In this document: one piece after another, positions 35,465 to 43,897 of the stretch
How positions within the stretch are numbered: position 1 is the stretch's first letter
Layout: every line of letters begins with the position of its first letter
Source of the DNA: Nostoc sp. LEGE 06077
GTDB lineage: Bacteria > Cyanobacteriota > Cyanobacteriia > Cyanobacteriales > Nostocaceae
Reading direction: 5' to 3'
Length of the DNA stretch: 64,000 nucleotides
NCBI RefSeq assembly: GCF_015207705.1
Contig: NZ_JADEWI010000012.1
Location: 1 to 64,000 of the forward strand
Translations under genes and position numbers: made by a program
The notes under the pieces: generated by a model
What the model saw: the letters and a program-made list of their open reading frames with translations, nothing else
What the model was told of the DNA's origin: nothing
The model's database searches: none

Positions 35465-36391
35465 ATGAATAACAAATCTATTTTCTTTATTTCTAGTGTT
35501 ATTAGTGTGATGACTTTGGGTGTTTGGGTTTCTGTAGAAGCACAGGTGCAAAAACAACCGGAAACAACAGCAGCCCCAACTTTGAAGAAAGCGGGTCAAT
35601 TAGAATTACAGAATAGCGGCAAACCATTCAAGCCAGAAAAACTTGAGGAATCAAATAAACCTATTAAGAAAGGAACAAGGGGAACCATAGGTCGTGACGA
35701 TCGCCTACCCATGTTAAGTAATAATTATCCTTGGTCTACTGTTGGTCGCATTGTTGGCGAATCAAACGCGCAAACTTACACTTGTACAGGGACTTTGATT
35801 GATGAGGATATTGTTTTAACTAATGCTCACTGTGTAGTTGACCCAAAAACTGGTCAGGTTGCCAGCCGAATTGCATTTCTCCCAAATGTCGTGGATGGTC
35901 AATATAAAGATAGAGCTTACGCTGTGCAGTATCTAGCAGGTACTCACTTTCAAGATAAAAATTCTAACGCTAATGATTGGGCTGTTGTAAAAATTGATCG
36001 ACCACTGGGGCGAAAATATGGTTATCTAGGTTGGAAGTCTCTGCCTTCTACTACTTTAATTCGTAATGAGAAAAGATTCTTTTTTGTTGGGTATTCTGGT
36101 GATTATCCCCAAACAGAAACAGAAAAGTTTTGGGGTTTAACAGCAGGACAGGGATGGACGGCGGGTTTCCAAGCTGGTTGCAGCATTGTTGATGAGCAGT
36201 CAAATATCTTATTGCATGATTGCGATACGGCGGGCGGCTCATCTGGTGGCCCGATTATTGCCTCTATTGACGGTGAGCCTTATATTGTGGCTTTAAATAA
36301 TGCGGAAATCGTCGATAGAAGGAGTGGGAAAGGTTTAATTAATTTAGCTGTCAATATCTCCTTTTTAGATAGTTTATTTGGGAAGAAATAA
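35465..36391 (+). CDS. Trypsin-like (V8/S1) serine protease, exported
   Basis: A 308-residue protein with a signal peptide (SIFFISSVISVMTLGVWVSVEAQ), a Lys/Glu/Pro-rich pro-region and a chymotrypsin-fold domain. The triad is H122 (VLTNAHCVV), D171 (NDWAVV) and S260 (AGGSSGGPI). The S1 context resembles bacterial glutamyl endopeptidase/V8-like proteases. It should act in the periplasm or outside the cell. It lies about 490 bp downstream of the exported CHAT gene on the same strand, separated by a repeat element. GAAATAAAGGAGTTTG upstream of the ATG contains a good AAGGAG. Confidence 0.88.
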   Translation: MNNKSIFFISSVISVMTLGVWVSVEAQVQKQPETTAAPTLKKAGQLELQNSGKPFKPEKLEESNKPIKKGTRGTIGRDDRLPMLSNNYPWSTVGRIVGESNAQTYTCTGTLIDEDIVLTNAHCVVDPKTGQVASRIAFLPNVVDGQYKDRAYAVQYLAGTHFQDKNSNANDWAVVKIDRPLGRKYGYLGWKSLPSTTLIRNEKRFFFVGYSGDYPQTETEKFWGLTAGQGWTAGFQAGCSIVDEQSNILLHDCDTAGGSSGGPIIASIDGEPYIVALNNAEIVDRRSGKGLINLAVNISFLDSLFGKK

Positions 36392-36410
36392 GAGGCTAGT
36401 ATAACAAGGC

Positions 36411-36440
36411 AAAAGTAAAAAGTAAAAAGTAAAAAGAAGG
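36411..36440 (+). repeat. AGTAAAA tandem repeat
   Basis: About four AGTAAAA-type heptamers, another short tandem repeat class of heterocystous cyanobacteria, 19 bp after the protease stop. The rest of the gap to 36664 contains dispersed-repeat sequence (near 36621-36650) and a GAGCATT/AATGCTC pairing that may end the two convergent transcripts. Confidence 0.7.
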
Positions 36441-36664
36441 AATAGTGATGTTTATTTACGCCAATCTGTACTAGTTAGAAATAAATTCTTAGCGTGTGTT
36501 AAGCGTAAGCCGTAACGCACTGAGAAATATGGTGCGTTACGGCTAATTAATTCACTTTCTTAAGTTCTTAAATCCTTGTATAGCCGTAACACACCCTACG
36601 TATCTATTGAGCATTGAGCGTTCGCGTAGCGTCTCCCTTGGGGAGAAGTCGAAATGCTCAAAAA

Positions 36665-38353
36665 TTAAATATTGGCAAAGTCTTCTAGAGGTGCGATCGC
36701 ATATTTTCCTTGTGCATCTTGAGTGACTAAACCTAATGCGATTAAATCTCGATCAATAAATAATTTTGTCGCTTTACCACCAGCATCAATCTTGGCATTA
36801 ATTAACTGCATAGCGTAGGAGATGGTATCGTAAACCCTTTGAGGATTCACCGCCGTTGTAATTGGTTGATATCTACTCACCGATTCACACAGTCGGTAAA
36901 CACCATTTTCTTGAAATTGGGGATAGCCATAATAATTGACGGCTCGTGGTAAGAAATACCCAGCAGTAATTGGCTGTTTTCCTGATGGACGCACACAGGT
37001 ATAGCTGCAATCACCAACTGTATCAGCTGCCATACTCCCAGGCATAAATCGCAGAATATTGAAATTTAAAAAATCTGGGTTGCACTTTTCAATTCCAAAG
37101 CGAATTGCTTGGATATCATCAACAAAAGTTGTTGGTTCATAACCGATAATTTCTGTTTTTTCAGCATTGAGTTTAGCTTTTGATAACCCTAAAATCAAAA
37201 AGTAACTACTAGGTAATCCAGCTTGATTCATATCTTGAAAAACTCTGGCAATTTTAGCTGGATAATCAAATGCTTGTTTAATTTGACTGGCAACAGAGCC
37301 GTTAAATTTATGGTTAGCTAATGACACCTCTGGTAAAGTATGCTCCACTCCAAAAAACATATATACACAGTTATGCTTTACTAAATACTGCATCTGTTCA
37401 TAATTAATTTTATCGATGCGGGTATTGGAACCCCAAACAAATCCTTCTTCTGTGAGAATTTCAGCTTCTCGTTTAGCAGCTTGCTCATGAACTGTAAACG
37501 TATCAACATCTAAATAAACTGCTTCATAACCACGCTGCTTTAATTGCTGTAATTGTCTACGCAAAGATGTTTCACTTAACCTAATAACACTATTACTTTC
37601 ACTACTTTTATTACAGAAACCACATCCCCAAGGACAGCCTCGTTGAGTAAATATTTGGGCTGTTTTTAATTGTCTTCCATCTGAAGATTTAAAAATATCC
37701 ATATCATGTACTTGCGGTACATGAATTAAGCCAAAGTTTTGATCAATATCATCAAAGTTATTAACTCTTGGGGCAATAGAACGATGAAAAGTAGTATTTT
37801 TACTATCATGGTTAGTAACACGATGAAATTTACCATCATGAGTTGTGAAACATAACCCCGGTAAATGTTGCATTTCCTCATAGAAAGTTCCTCTAGCAAC
37901 TGCATGAGCAATTTCTATAATTGATTCTTCACCATCCCCATCACAAAAGGCTGTAATCCAAGGTGTAATTTTGGCAATATCTACAACGCTTTTAGTTGCA
38001 TAACCACCAACTAAAATTGGGACATTTTCTCTACCATATTTCTGAAGTTCGGCAAAAATTTTGCTACTATGATCGTCAATTTCTGTCCATTGAGTTGTGA
38101 GACAACCAGCAAAGATAATTAAATCAGCATTGATAATTTCATTTAAAACATCATGAATAGTCAAATCCAGACGTTCTAAATCTAGTTGTACAACTTGACT
38201 AAATCCGGCATTAACTAAACTAGAAGCTAAAACTGGCAAAGCTTTGTTTGCGCCATTAAAGCTTCTATGTTTGAGAAACTCTCCAATTAATACAATTTTG
38301 ATTGAATTAATTTGAGTGGATATTTGTGTACTTTGAGTTTGAGATAATAACAC
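36665..38353 (-). CDS. B12-binding radical SAM protein
   Basis: A 562-residue protein. Residues about 15-150 form a cobalamin-binding-like Rossmann domain (IKIVLIGEFLKH ... LIIFAGC ... PILVGGYATKS). The radical SAM core has CPWGCGFC (C-x3-C-x2-C) for the 4Fe-4S cluster near residue 240, followed by YLDVDTF and FGVEHTLPE. The long C-terminal part contains LGLSKAK and LNFNILRFMPGS. The expected DxHxxG of true B12-binders is not obvious, so cobalamin use is not certain. Such enzymes methylate or rearrange unactivated carbons; the substrate is unknown. The start is a GTG. Confidence 0.8.
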   Translation of the reverse strand: MLLSQTQSTQISTQINSIKIVLIGEFLKHRSFNGANKALPVLASSLVNAGFSQVVQLDLERLDLTIHDVLNEIINADLIIFAGCLTTQWTEIDDHSSKIFAELQKYGRENVPILVGGYATKSVVDIAKITPWITAFCDGDGEESIIEIAHAVARGTFYEEMQHLPGLCFTTHDGKFHRVTNHDSKNTTFHRSIAPRVNNFDDIDQNFGLIHVPQVHDMDIFKSSDGRQLKTAQIFTQRGCPWGCGFCNKSSESNSVIRLSETSLRRQLQQLKQRGYEAVYLDVDTFTVHEQAAKREAEILTEEGFVWGSNTRIDKINYEQMQYLVKHNCVYMFFGVEHTLPEVSLANHKFNGSVASQIKQAFDYPAKIARVFQDMNQAGLPSSYFLILGLSKAKLNAEKTEIIGYEPTTFVDDIQAIRFGIEKCNPDFLNFNILRFMPGSMAADTVGDCSYTCVRPSGKQPITAGYFLPRAVNYYGYPQFQENGVYRLCESVSRYQPITTAVNPQRVYDTISYAMQLINAKIDAGGKATKLFIDRDLIALGLVTQDAQGKYAIAPLEDFANI

Positions 38354-38576
38354 AACGATTACACACCTAAGATTAATATTTTTTGATGGTGTGATGCCCT
38401 GGTAGTTGATTGGTATTCTTGGGAAAACATATCAAAAACACCAATCATCTCAATAAATGAACAGGAAAACAGAATGATGTACTTGCATTCATATCTCTTC
38501 AGAATGATTTAAGATGCAAATTTTCATCATTAATGTATTAATTTTTGAGCAGCTTACTGCTGGAAAGCTGAGAACT

Positions 38577-40766
38577 TTAATCAACAGCACCCAACATTTT
38601 TAAAGAGGCTCTTTCCGCATCTGTTAAGCCTGTGGTGTTGCTAATATCCATACGTTCATAAAGGCGATCGGGTTTGAGCGATCGCACTCTACTACAAGTC
38701 TGCACATTCCATAGTTGAATCTTTTCGTCTTCGCCGCCACTCGCCAATAATTTACCATCGGGAGTAAAAGCTAAAGAACGAATTGCTGCTGTATGTCCTA
38801 ATTTCAGGGTTTCGAGAAACTCACCTGTACTAACTTGCCATAGCATGACATTCATATCAGCACCAGCACTAGCTACAATCTGCCCATTGGGACTAAATGC
38901 CACTGAGTAGACTTGTTGCTTATGCCCTGTTAAGGTTTGCATACATTCGCCTGTGCGAAGATTCCATAGTTTCACGGTTTGGTCTTCGCTACCACTAGCT
39001 AAAAGTTTTCCATCTGGACTGAAGGCGACTGACCAAATCATGTCTTGATGGTCTGTAAATGTTTGGAGACATTCTCCTGTAGCCACATCCCATAGTTTAA
39101 TTTGGCTATCAGCACTACCACTTGCCAGAATATCGCCATCAGGATGAAAGGCTACTGTCCATACCCAATGACTATGTTCTTTGATTTTTCTCACACATTC
39201 ACCGCTAGAGATGTCCCAGATGCGAATGCTACAGTCTTCACTACTACTGACTAGGGTTTGCCCATCTGGACTAAAAGCTACTGTCCATACCCAGTTACCG
39301 TGTCCAGTTAGAGTTTGAATACACTTGCTATGGCGAATGTCTGTGATATCCCAGATTTTAATCGTATTATCAGCACTACCACTGGCAAGTATTGGTTGAT
39401 GAGGATGAAAGGCGACAGAACGAATCCGCCCTTGATGTTCTCGGAGAATGTGACATTCTGATGTTTGTAAGTTCCACAGGCTAATATTGTGGTCATCCCT
39501 TCCACTCGCCAGAATTTGACTATTGGGACTAAAGGCTACGGAATAGACATCACGAGTATAGCCTTGCAATGTATTCAGGCAATTACCTGTATTTACATCC
39601 CACAGTCTGGCTGTTTGGTCGTCACTACAACTGATTAGGGTGCGACCATCAGGACTAAAAGCGATCGCCCACACCTGACTATAATGACCCTGTAGTGTTT
39701 TTAAACACTCACCCTGCTCGATATCCCAGAGTTTAATTGTTCTATCTTCACTACCACTGGCGAGGGTTTGCCCATCGGGACTAAAACGCACAGAATAAAG
39801 CGTTTTACTATGTCCCTCCCAGGTTTGCCGACATTTACCTGTATTCACATCCCACAGTTTTAGGGTGCGGTCTGCACTACCACTGGCGAGGGTGCGCCCA
39901 TCAGGACTAAATGCGACTGAGTGAACCTCATGGCTATGACCACTTAAGGTTTTCAAGCATCTACCTGTGTTGATATTCCACAGCTTAATTTTGCTGTCGG
40001 CACTAGCACTGGCAAGTAAACAGGTATTGTTATTGCTGGGAGATGGTTGGAAGGTGACAGACCACACCCAATCATCATGACCAAAAAGTGTGTGCTGACA
40101 AATCCCTGTAGGAATATGCCAAATTTTAATAGTTTGGTCTTCGCCAGCACTGGCTAATAAAGAACCATCTGGACTAAAACCTACGGAATAAACTTTATTG
40201 GTATGTTCTTTGAATGTTTGCAGACATTCACCTGTGTTCACATCCCAGAGTTTAACTGTGTAGTCAGCACTCCCACTGGCTAGGATTTTACTGTCTGGGC
40301 TAAAGGCAAAAGCCCAAACCCAAGCCGTATGACCTTTGTAAATGCGAATTTGTTTAGTGTCAGCAGTCCGCCATAATCTAATTTCTCCATTGATTAAACC
40401 TGTGGCAAAAAATTTGCCATCAGGACTAAATCTCACAGAAACAATACTAGACATCGTTTCTGTGAATACAGAACCTTTTAAATCAGCATTAGCAAAGCTG
40501 GTGTCTTGTAAGTGAGCATCTTTGAGATAAGCTTGCCAGATACTCAAGCCAGAAAAATCACGCCCACCCAAATCAATATGTGAATCTGGCTGGGATTTAT
40601 CTATCTGGAGTTGTCGCAGTAGATTGATGATATTACCAGCTGCATAACCTGGAGTTACGGGCGACTCCTGCTGTAAAGTCATCAGCATTCGTCGTAAATA
40701 AGCTTCTAGTTCTGTTTTTGTACCAAAAGCTTTGATGAGCTTTTGCTTAACTGGTTCTAGAATCAA
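38577..40766 (-). CDS. WD40 C-terminal half of a split STAND protein
   Basis: A 729-residue frame starting at a TTG (40764-40766). Residues 1-110 are a linker that includes a pentapeptide-like DLGGRDFSGLSIWQAYLKDAHLQ stretch. The rest consists of 14 WD40 repeats, the typical unit being VAFSPDGxxLASGSxDxTIKLWDVxTGxCLxTLxGH, i.e. two seven-bladed propellers. It has no start-proximal ribosome site and begins at a point homologous to the middle of single-chain cyanobacterial NB-ARC/WD40 proteins. The upstream gene ends in another frame over this start; a one-base shift at the A10 run (40839-40848) joins them into about 1,250 residues. Confidence 0.85.
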   Translation of the reverse strand: MILEPVKQKLIKAFGTKTELEAYLRRMLMTLQQESPVTPGYAAGNIINLLRQLQIDKSQPDSHIDLGGRDFSGLSIWQAYLKDAHLQDTSFANADLKGSVFTETMSSIVSVRFSPDGKFFATGLINGEIRLWRTADTKQIRIYKGHTAWVWAFAFSPDSKILASGSADYTVKLWDVNTGECLQTFKEHTNKVYSVGFSPDGSLLASAGEDQTIKIWHIPTGICQHTLFGHDDWVWSVTFQPSPSNNNTCLLASASADSKIKLWNINTGRCLKTLSGHSHEVHSVAFSPDGRTLASGSADRTLKLWDVNTGKCRQTWEGHSKTLYSVRFSPDGQTLASGSEDRTIKLWDIEQGECLKTLQGHYSQVWAIAFSPDGRTLISCSDDQTARLWDVNTGNCLNTLQGYTRDVYSVAFSPNSQILASGRDDHNISLWNLQTSECHILREHQGRIRSVAFHPHQPILASGSADNTIKIWDITDIRHSKCIQTLTGHGNWVWTVAFSPDGQTLVSSSEDCSIRIWDISSGECVRKIKEHSHWVWTVAFHPDGDILASGSADSQIKLWDVATGECLQTFTDHQDMIWSVAFSPDGKLLASGSEDQTVKLWNLRTGECMQTLTGHKQQVYSVAFSPNGQIVASAGADMNVMLWQVSTGEFLETLKLGHTAAIRSLAFTPDGKLLASGGEDEKIQLWNVQTCSRVRSLKPDRLYERMDISNTTGLTDAERASLKMLGAVD

Positions 40767-42220
40767 TCGTTCTTGTGTTTGCCGGATATGATCAAGCGAT
40801 CGCCCTTGTAATAAAGGATGGGCATGAATAAACTCCGGTTTTTTTTTTCGCTAAATTCATGAGTTACCTTTTCGAGGTAAATTTCCGTCACATATTCCAT
40901 GACTACAGATTGCTGCCGAAATCTGCTGGTATTTGCTTCTTTTTCAATGAGCGATCGCCTTAACAATGACTCGATAACTTCCAGAATTTTTGACTCTACT
41001 TCTGTAGTTCTTAAATCATTTTTTAGTTGTGCCAGAGAAATATATTCCCGATGAATCGCCAGCCGATACATCACTTGTTTTTCTAGGTCTGATAAGCGAT
41101 TAAATTGTGTATCTAGAAGTGACCGAATATCACCGTAAACAGCATTTTCTTCCTGAATTTCCCTTAAAAATTCTGTAATGTTATTGCTAAATAAGTCATA
41201 AACTGTCGTTCCGACTATTTTTAAAGCTAACGGATTACCAGAATATCTCTTGAGCAGTTCTTCTAACTGTTCATCAGTACATTTACATCCTTTATCCAAA
41301 AGAATTTCCCTAGCTTCATCTAAATGTAGACTAGATAATTGTAAAACTTTCACTGGCAGATTTTTACCCTCTAGCGCAGCTACTTCTTTGGGTTTTTCTC
41401 GACTCGTGATTAATAAACAACTATCATGAGATGCTTCTGCCACTTTTTTAAAAAAGTAGCCATAGTTTTCATAACCTGGTTCATATTCGCCAGCCCATTC
41501 TTGAGTTTTACCTTCACCACTGCGTAGCACTGACTCGATATTATCTAGAATGATTAAGCATCTATGTTTGCGTAAAATATCAATCAGTAAAAGTATTTTG
41601 TTATTTTCACTAACTGTTAAATAATCTTCAGCGTCATTCGGTAAAAAGCGCAAAAGTTGGTTGAGAATTTCTGCTAGTGGTGGTGCGTTGCGGAGCGATC
41701 GCCAAATTAGATAATCAAACTGTGACTGGATTTCTTTGGCAACTTTGGCGGCGATTACAGTTTTACCAATTCCACCCATACCCAAAACTGCGACTAACCG
41801 ACAACGCAAGGACTCATTTTCATTCCCAACTATCCATTCCTCTAAATCTTGAATGTCTTGGCCTCGACCTCGAAAACCATCTACATCAACTGCTTCACCC
41901 CAGTCTTCTTTTGGCGAAGTCAAGTTTTCCTGAATCCCTTGGTACTGAGCAAATAATTTCTGCTTCAAGTTATAAATTTTTTTATTCCCGCTACCTTCTA
42001 TACCTAATTTGCGGTAACTTTCTCCTAATCTCTTTCTCACCGCTGGTTGAGAAATAGCAAGTTTTTCGGCAATTTCTGCACCGGAACAATCTTTTAATGC
42101 TAATAGTAATGCCTCTAGCTCAGTTTTCGTTACATTATGTTTATTTGCAACTCCTGTAATGAAATCATCGGGAAGCAGAGGCATATCTGCTGTGCTGTTC
42201 ATCTCATCTAAGCTCCACAC
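40763..42220 (-). CDS. NB-ARC (STAND) NTPase N-terminal half, frame-disrupted
   Basis: 485 residues. The N-terminus has a HTH (LALKDCSGAEIAEKLAISQPAVRKRLGES), as in many vWA-MoxR/STAND proteins. The NB-ARC domain has Walker A GMGGIGKT, Walker B LIILDNIES, RNBS-like LLITSREKP and the GNPLAL motif. After EFSEKK the frame changes to NRSLFMPILYYKGDRLI..., which is unlike the family. Reading the next frame from the A10 run gives KPEFIHAHPLLQGRSL ... RQTQERLILEPVKQKL, the expected linker, leading into the WD40 frame. STAND proteins act in signalling or defence; role here unknown. Confidence 0.85.
   Translation of the reverse strand: MWSLDEMNSTADMPLLPDDFITGVANKHNVTKTELEALLLALKDCSGAEIAEKLAISQPAVRKRLGESYRKLGIEGSGNKKIYNLKQKLFAQYQGIQENLTSPKEDWGEAVDVDGFRGRGQDIQDLEEWIVGNENESLRCRLVAVLGMGGIGKTVIAAKVAKEIQSQFDYLIWRSLRNAPPLAEILNQLLRFLPNDAEDYLTVSENNKILLLIDILRKHRCLIILDNIESVLRSGEGKTQEWAGEYEPGYENYGYFFKKVAEASHDSCLLITSREKPKEVAALEGKNLPVKVLQLSSLHLDEAREILLDKGCKCTDEQLEELLKRYSGNPLALKIVGTTVYDLFSNNITEFLREIQEENAVYGDIRSLLDTQFNRLSDLEKQVMYRLAIHREYISLAQLKNDLRTTEVESKILEVIESLLRRSLIEKEANTSRFRQQSVVMEYVTEIYLEKVTHEFSEKKNRSLFMPILYYKGDRLIISGKHKND
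40838..40848 (-). promoter_or_regulatory. A10 run / A_AAA_AAC slippery heptamer inside the STAND gene
   Basis: The coding strand reads GAA AAA AAA AAC CGG. The last seven bases of A-run plus C (40844-40838) are A_AAA_AAC in the zero frame, a classic -1 slippery sequence. A -1 shift there exactly restores the frame of the WD40 half. Transcript slippage on A10 would have the same effect. A simple deletion or sequencing error in the homopolymer is equally possible. Confidence 0.6.
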
Positions 42221-42642
42221 AATATATTTGACTTATCAGTATGTGAGAATATTTTCTTATAGCACAACTGTCAAGTCTAAAAAAGAATCTGTCATTACAG
42301 AAATTCTGTAACCAGACAATTGTATTACTAGTTGGTAACGATGCTATTTCAGTTTCTTTGAGTGTAGACTATATTTTTATTTTTTAGAATAAAATATAGG
42401 CTACTTTTTCTCAAGATTTTTTGTATAAAAACCTACTTTTAGTATAGCTTTCTATATCTATGTGAGATATTTGTAAGTAAAAATATATATTAAATTCACA
42501 TAACCAGACATTTTTTAAAGAAATATTCCTTTGAAGCGCTTGCTTTTTTAATTGAGATGTGGTTATCTTATACACAGAGAGGTATATGTGAGATATACAG
42601 ATAAGTCTCGACTCCACAGCTAATATCAGGGGGGCAACTAAA
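42221..42642. other. Divergent promoter region, STAND gene / 133-residue protein gene
   Basis: 422 AT-rich bases. The frame seen on the minus strand here (to 42788) crosses into the opposite-strand gene and has no family features. No repeat or strong hairpin was found. Confidence 0.4.
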
Positions 42643-43044
42643 ATGACCAGCTTCTCAGGAATGCCAGACTTTATTAGAGGCTCTAACTCCATTAAAACTA
42701 TCTTGAAAGTAGGAGAACAATCCCCAGAAACCTTACCAATATTGAAACCGCAGGAAAGAGGCAGTCCAGAAATTTTAGCCAGACCCAAACAGTTATATGC
42801 AGTTGAGTTACCACTCGTATTTTCTCATATGGCTATTCTCTTGATTGAAACTTTGTCGGCAACTCAACACGGCCAGTTAGTTATCTCCAGCAGAAAAGGG
42901 AAATACGAAGCGATTGTGGAACTAAGTGGTCATATTAGCCATCAACACAAGTTGAGTCAACAAGAACTACAAGAAATCCAAAAATTACACGAACACATTC
43001 TTGAAACCTGGATAGCTTGTAGGCAGTCTCACAACCGCAAATAA
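42643..43044 (+). CDS. Hypothetical protein, 133 aa
   Basis: A 133-residue soluble protein starting MTSFSGMPDFIRGSNS. A hydrophobic beta/alpha core (LYAVELPLVFSHMAILLIETLS) is followed by a helix-rich C-terminus (KLSQQELQEIQKLHEHILETWIACR). No family recognised. A clear terminator lies 117 bp after the stop. Confidence 0.6.
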   Translation: MTSFSGMPDFIRGSNSIKTILKVGEQSPETLPILKPQERGSPEILARPKQLYAVELPLVFSHMAILLIETLSATQHGQLVISSRKGKYEAIVELSGHISHQHKLSQQELQEIQKLHEHILETWIACRQSHNRK

Positions 43045-43161
43045 TCAACTCCATTACCATAGCTATGACAAGTTCAAGAAGACTGGCAGCTTGGTGAGGT
43101 AATCAGAAAAACTCAATATCAATCATTTGAGACTTTGGCTTTTGATAAATGAGAAGTTTAC

Positions 43162-43201
43162 AAGCCGGGCGACGTAACCAAAATTACGTGTCCGGCTTTT
43201 T
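43162..43201 (+). terminator. Rho-independent terminator
   Basis: AAGCCGG (43162-43168) pairs with CCGGCTT (43192-43198), with ACGTAA / TTACGT extending the stem inside, followed by a run of T. It sits between the 133-residue and 101-residue protein genes. Confidence 0.85.
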
Positions 43202-43232
43202 GCTTAGGTTTTTCTATTGAGGAGGAAATTCT

Positions 43233-43538
43233 ATGAGCAATCACAAACAGGATGAAAGGTCTCTTGTTCAACTCCCATCTGAAGACAGGAAGGAAACTAT
43301 GAAAACTCATCACGAAGACAATCAAAATCCCCTTTTAATGTTGACCGCCAGAGGATTGAAGTTTTTTGGGTGGACTTTGGTTGGTTTTGCGATCGCTTTT
43401 GTGATATTTCACATTTTTGGGGCATTTTCTCTGGCGCAAAGCCTGCTATCTGTGGATGTTTGGGTCTGGTTTGCACGGGTTGCAGCCTCATTGTTCTGTT
43501 TATTTGCGATCGCTATGATTTTCGAGTCCTGGCGTTAA
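43233..43538 (+). CDS. Small two-helix membrane protein
   Basis: A 101-residue protein. A charged N-terminal 40 residues (KQDERSLVQLPSEDRKE) is followed by two hydrophobic helices, at about 48-70 (FFGWTLVGFAIAFVIFHIF) and 79-98 (VWVWFARVAASLFCLFAIAM). Function unknown. A GAGGAGGA ribosome site precedes the ATG. HIP1-like GCGATCGC occurs twice in this short gene. Confidence 0.65.
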   Translation: MSNHKQDERSLVQLPSEDRKETMKTHHEDNQNPLLMLTARGLKFFGWTLVGFAIAFVIFHIFGAFSLAQSLLSVDVWVWFARVAASLFCLFAIAMIFESWR

Positions 43539-43622
43539 TTTCAATTTACGGTGCTGTTTTACATATTGCCTTTGGCTGAGAAATAAGCCAAAGGCTTCAC
43601 TTTACCGGAGGTCATACATATT

Positions 43623-43808
43623 ATGTCAGATAACAACAACGGCATCACAGGAGAAACACTCTCACCAATTTTGGTCATCTTAGTTGCAGGCTCGATATCT
43701 TTAGCAATTGTCAACAAAGATAATCATTCTGCTTATTTCGATCTCGTAAAAATAGCAATGGTCTATAGTTTTGGCTCTCACACATCCAAGAATAAACCAA
43801 AAGAGTGA
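43623..43808 (+). CDS. Small single-helix membrane protein
   Basis: A 61-residue protein with one hydrophobic helix (LSPILVILVAGSISLAIV) and a charged C-terminus (SHTSKNKPKE). CCGGAGG lies 7-13 bp before the ATG, supporting translation. It lies 84 bp after the 101-residue gene, and may belong to the same transcript. Family not recognised. Confidence 0.55.
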   Translation: MSDNNNGITGETLSPILVILVAGSISLAIVNKDNHSAYFDLVKIAMVYSFGSHTSKNKPKE

Positions 43809-43818
43809 ACAAAATTAA

Positions 43819-43872
43819 CAGAGGAGACGGGGAGCAAATCAATGATAAAATGTTCGCGTCCCATCTCCTCTG
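43819..43872. terminator. Hairpin between the 61-residue gene and chlP
   Basis: CAGAGGAGA (43819-43827) pairs with TCTCCTCTG (43864-43872), with partial inner pairing ACGGG / CGTCCC. It lies between convergent transcripts and may serve both. Confidence 0.6.
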
Positions 43873-43897
43873 CTGTATTGATGAATGATTGCTGCTT

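Noticed and set aside
42411-42788. 125-residue minus-strand frame upstream of the 133-residue gene
   Set aside because: It runs over the start of an opposite-strand gene with a better composition, and its translation looks like AT-rich spacer.
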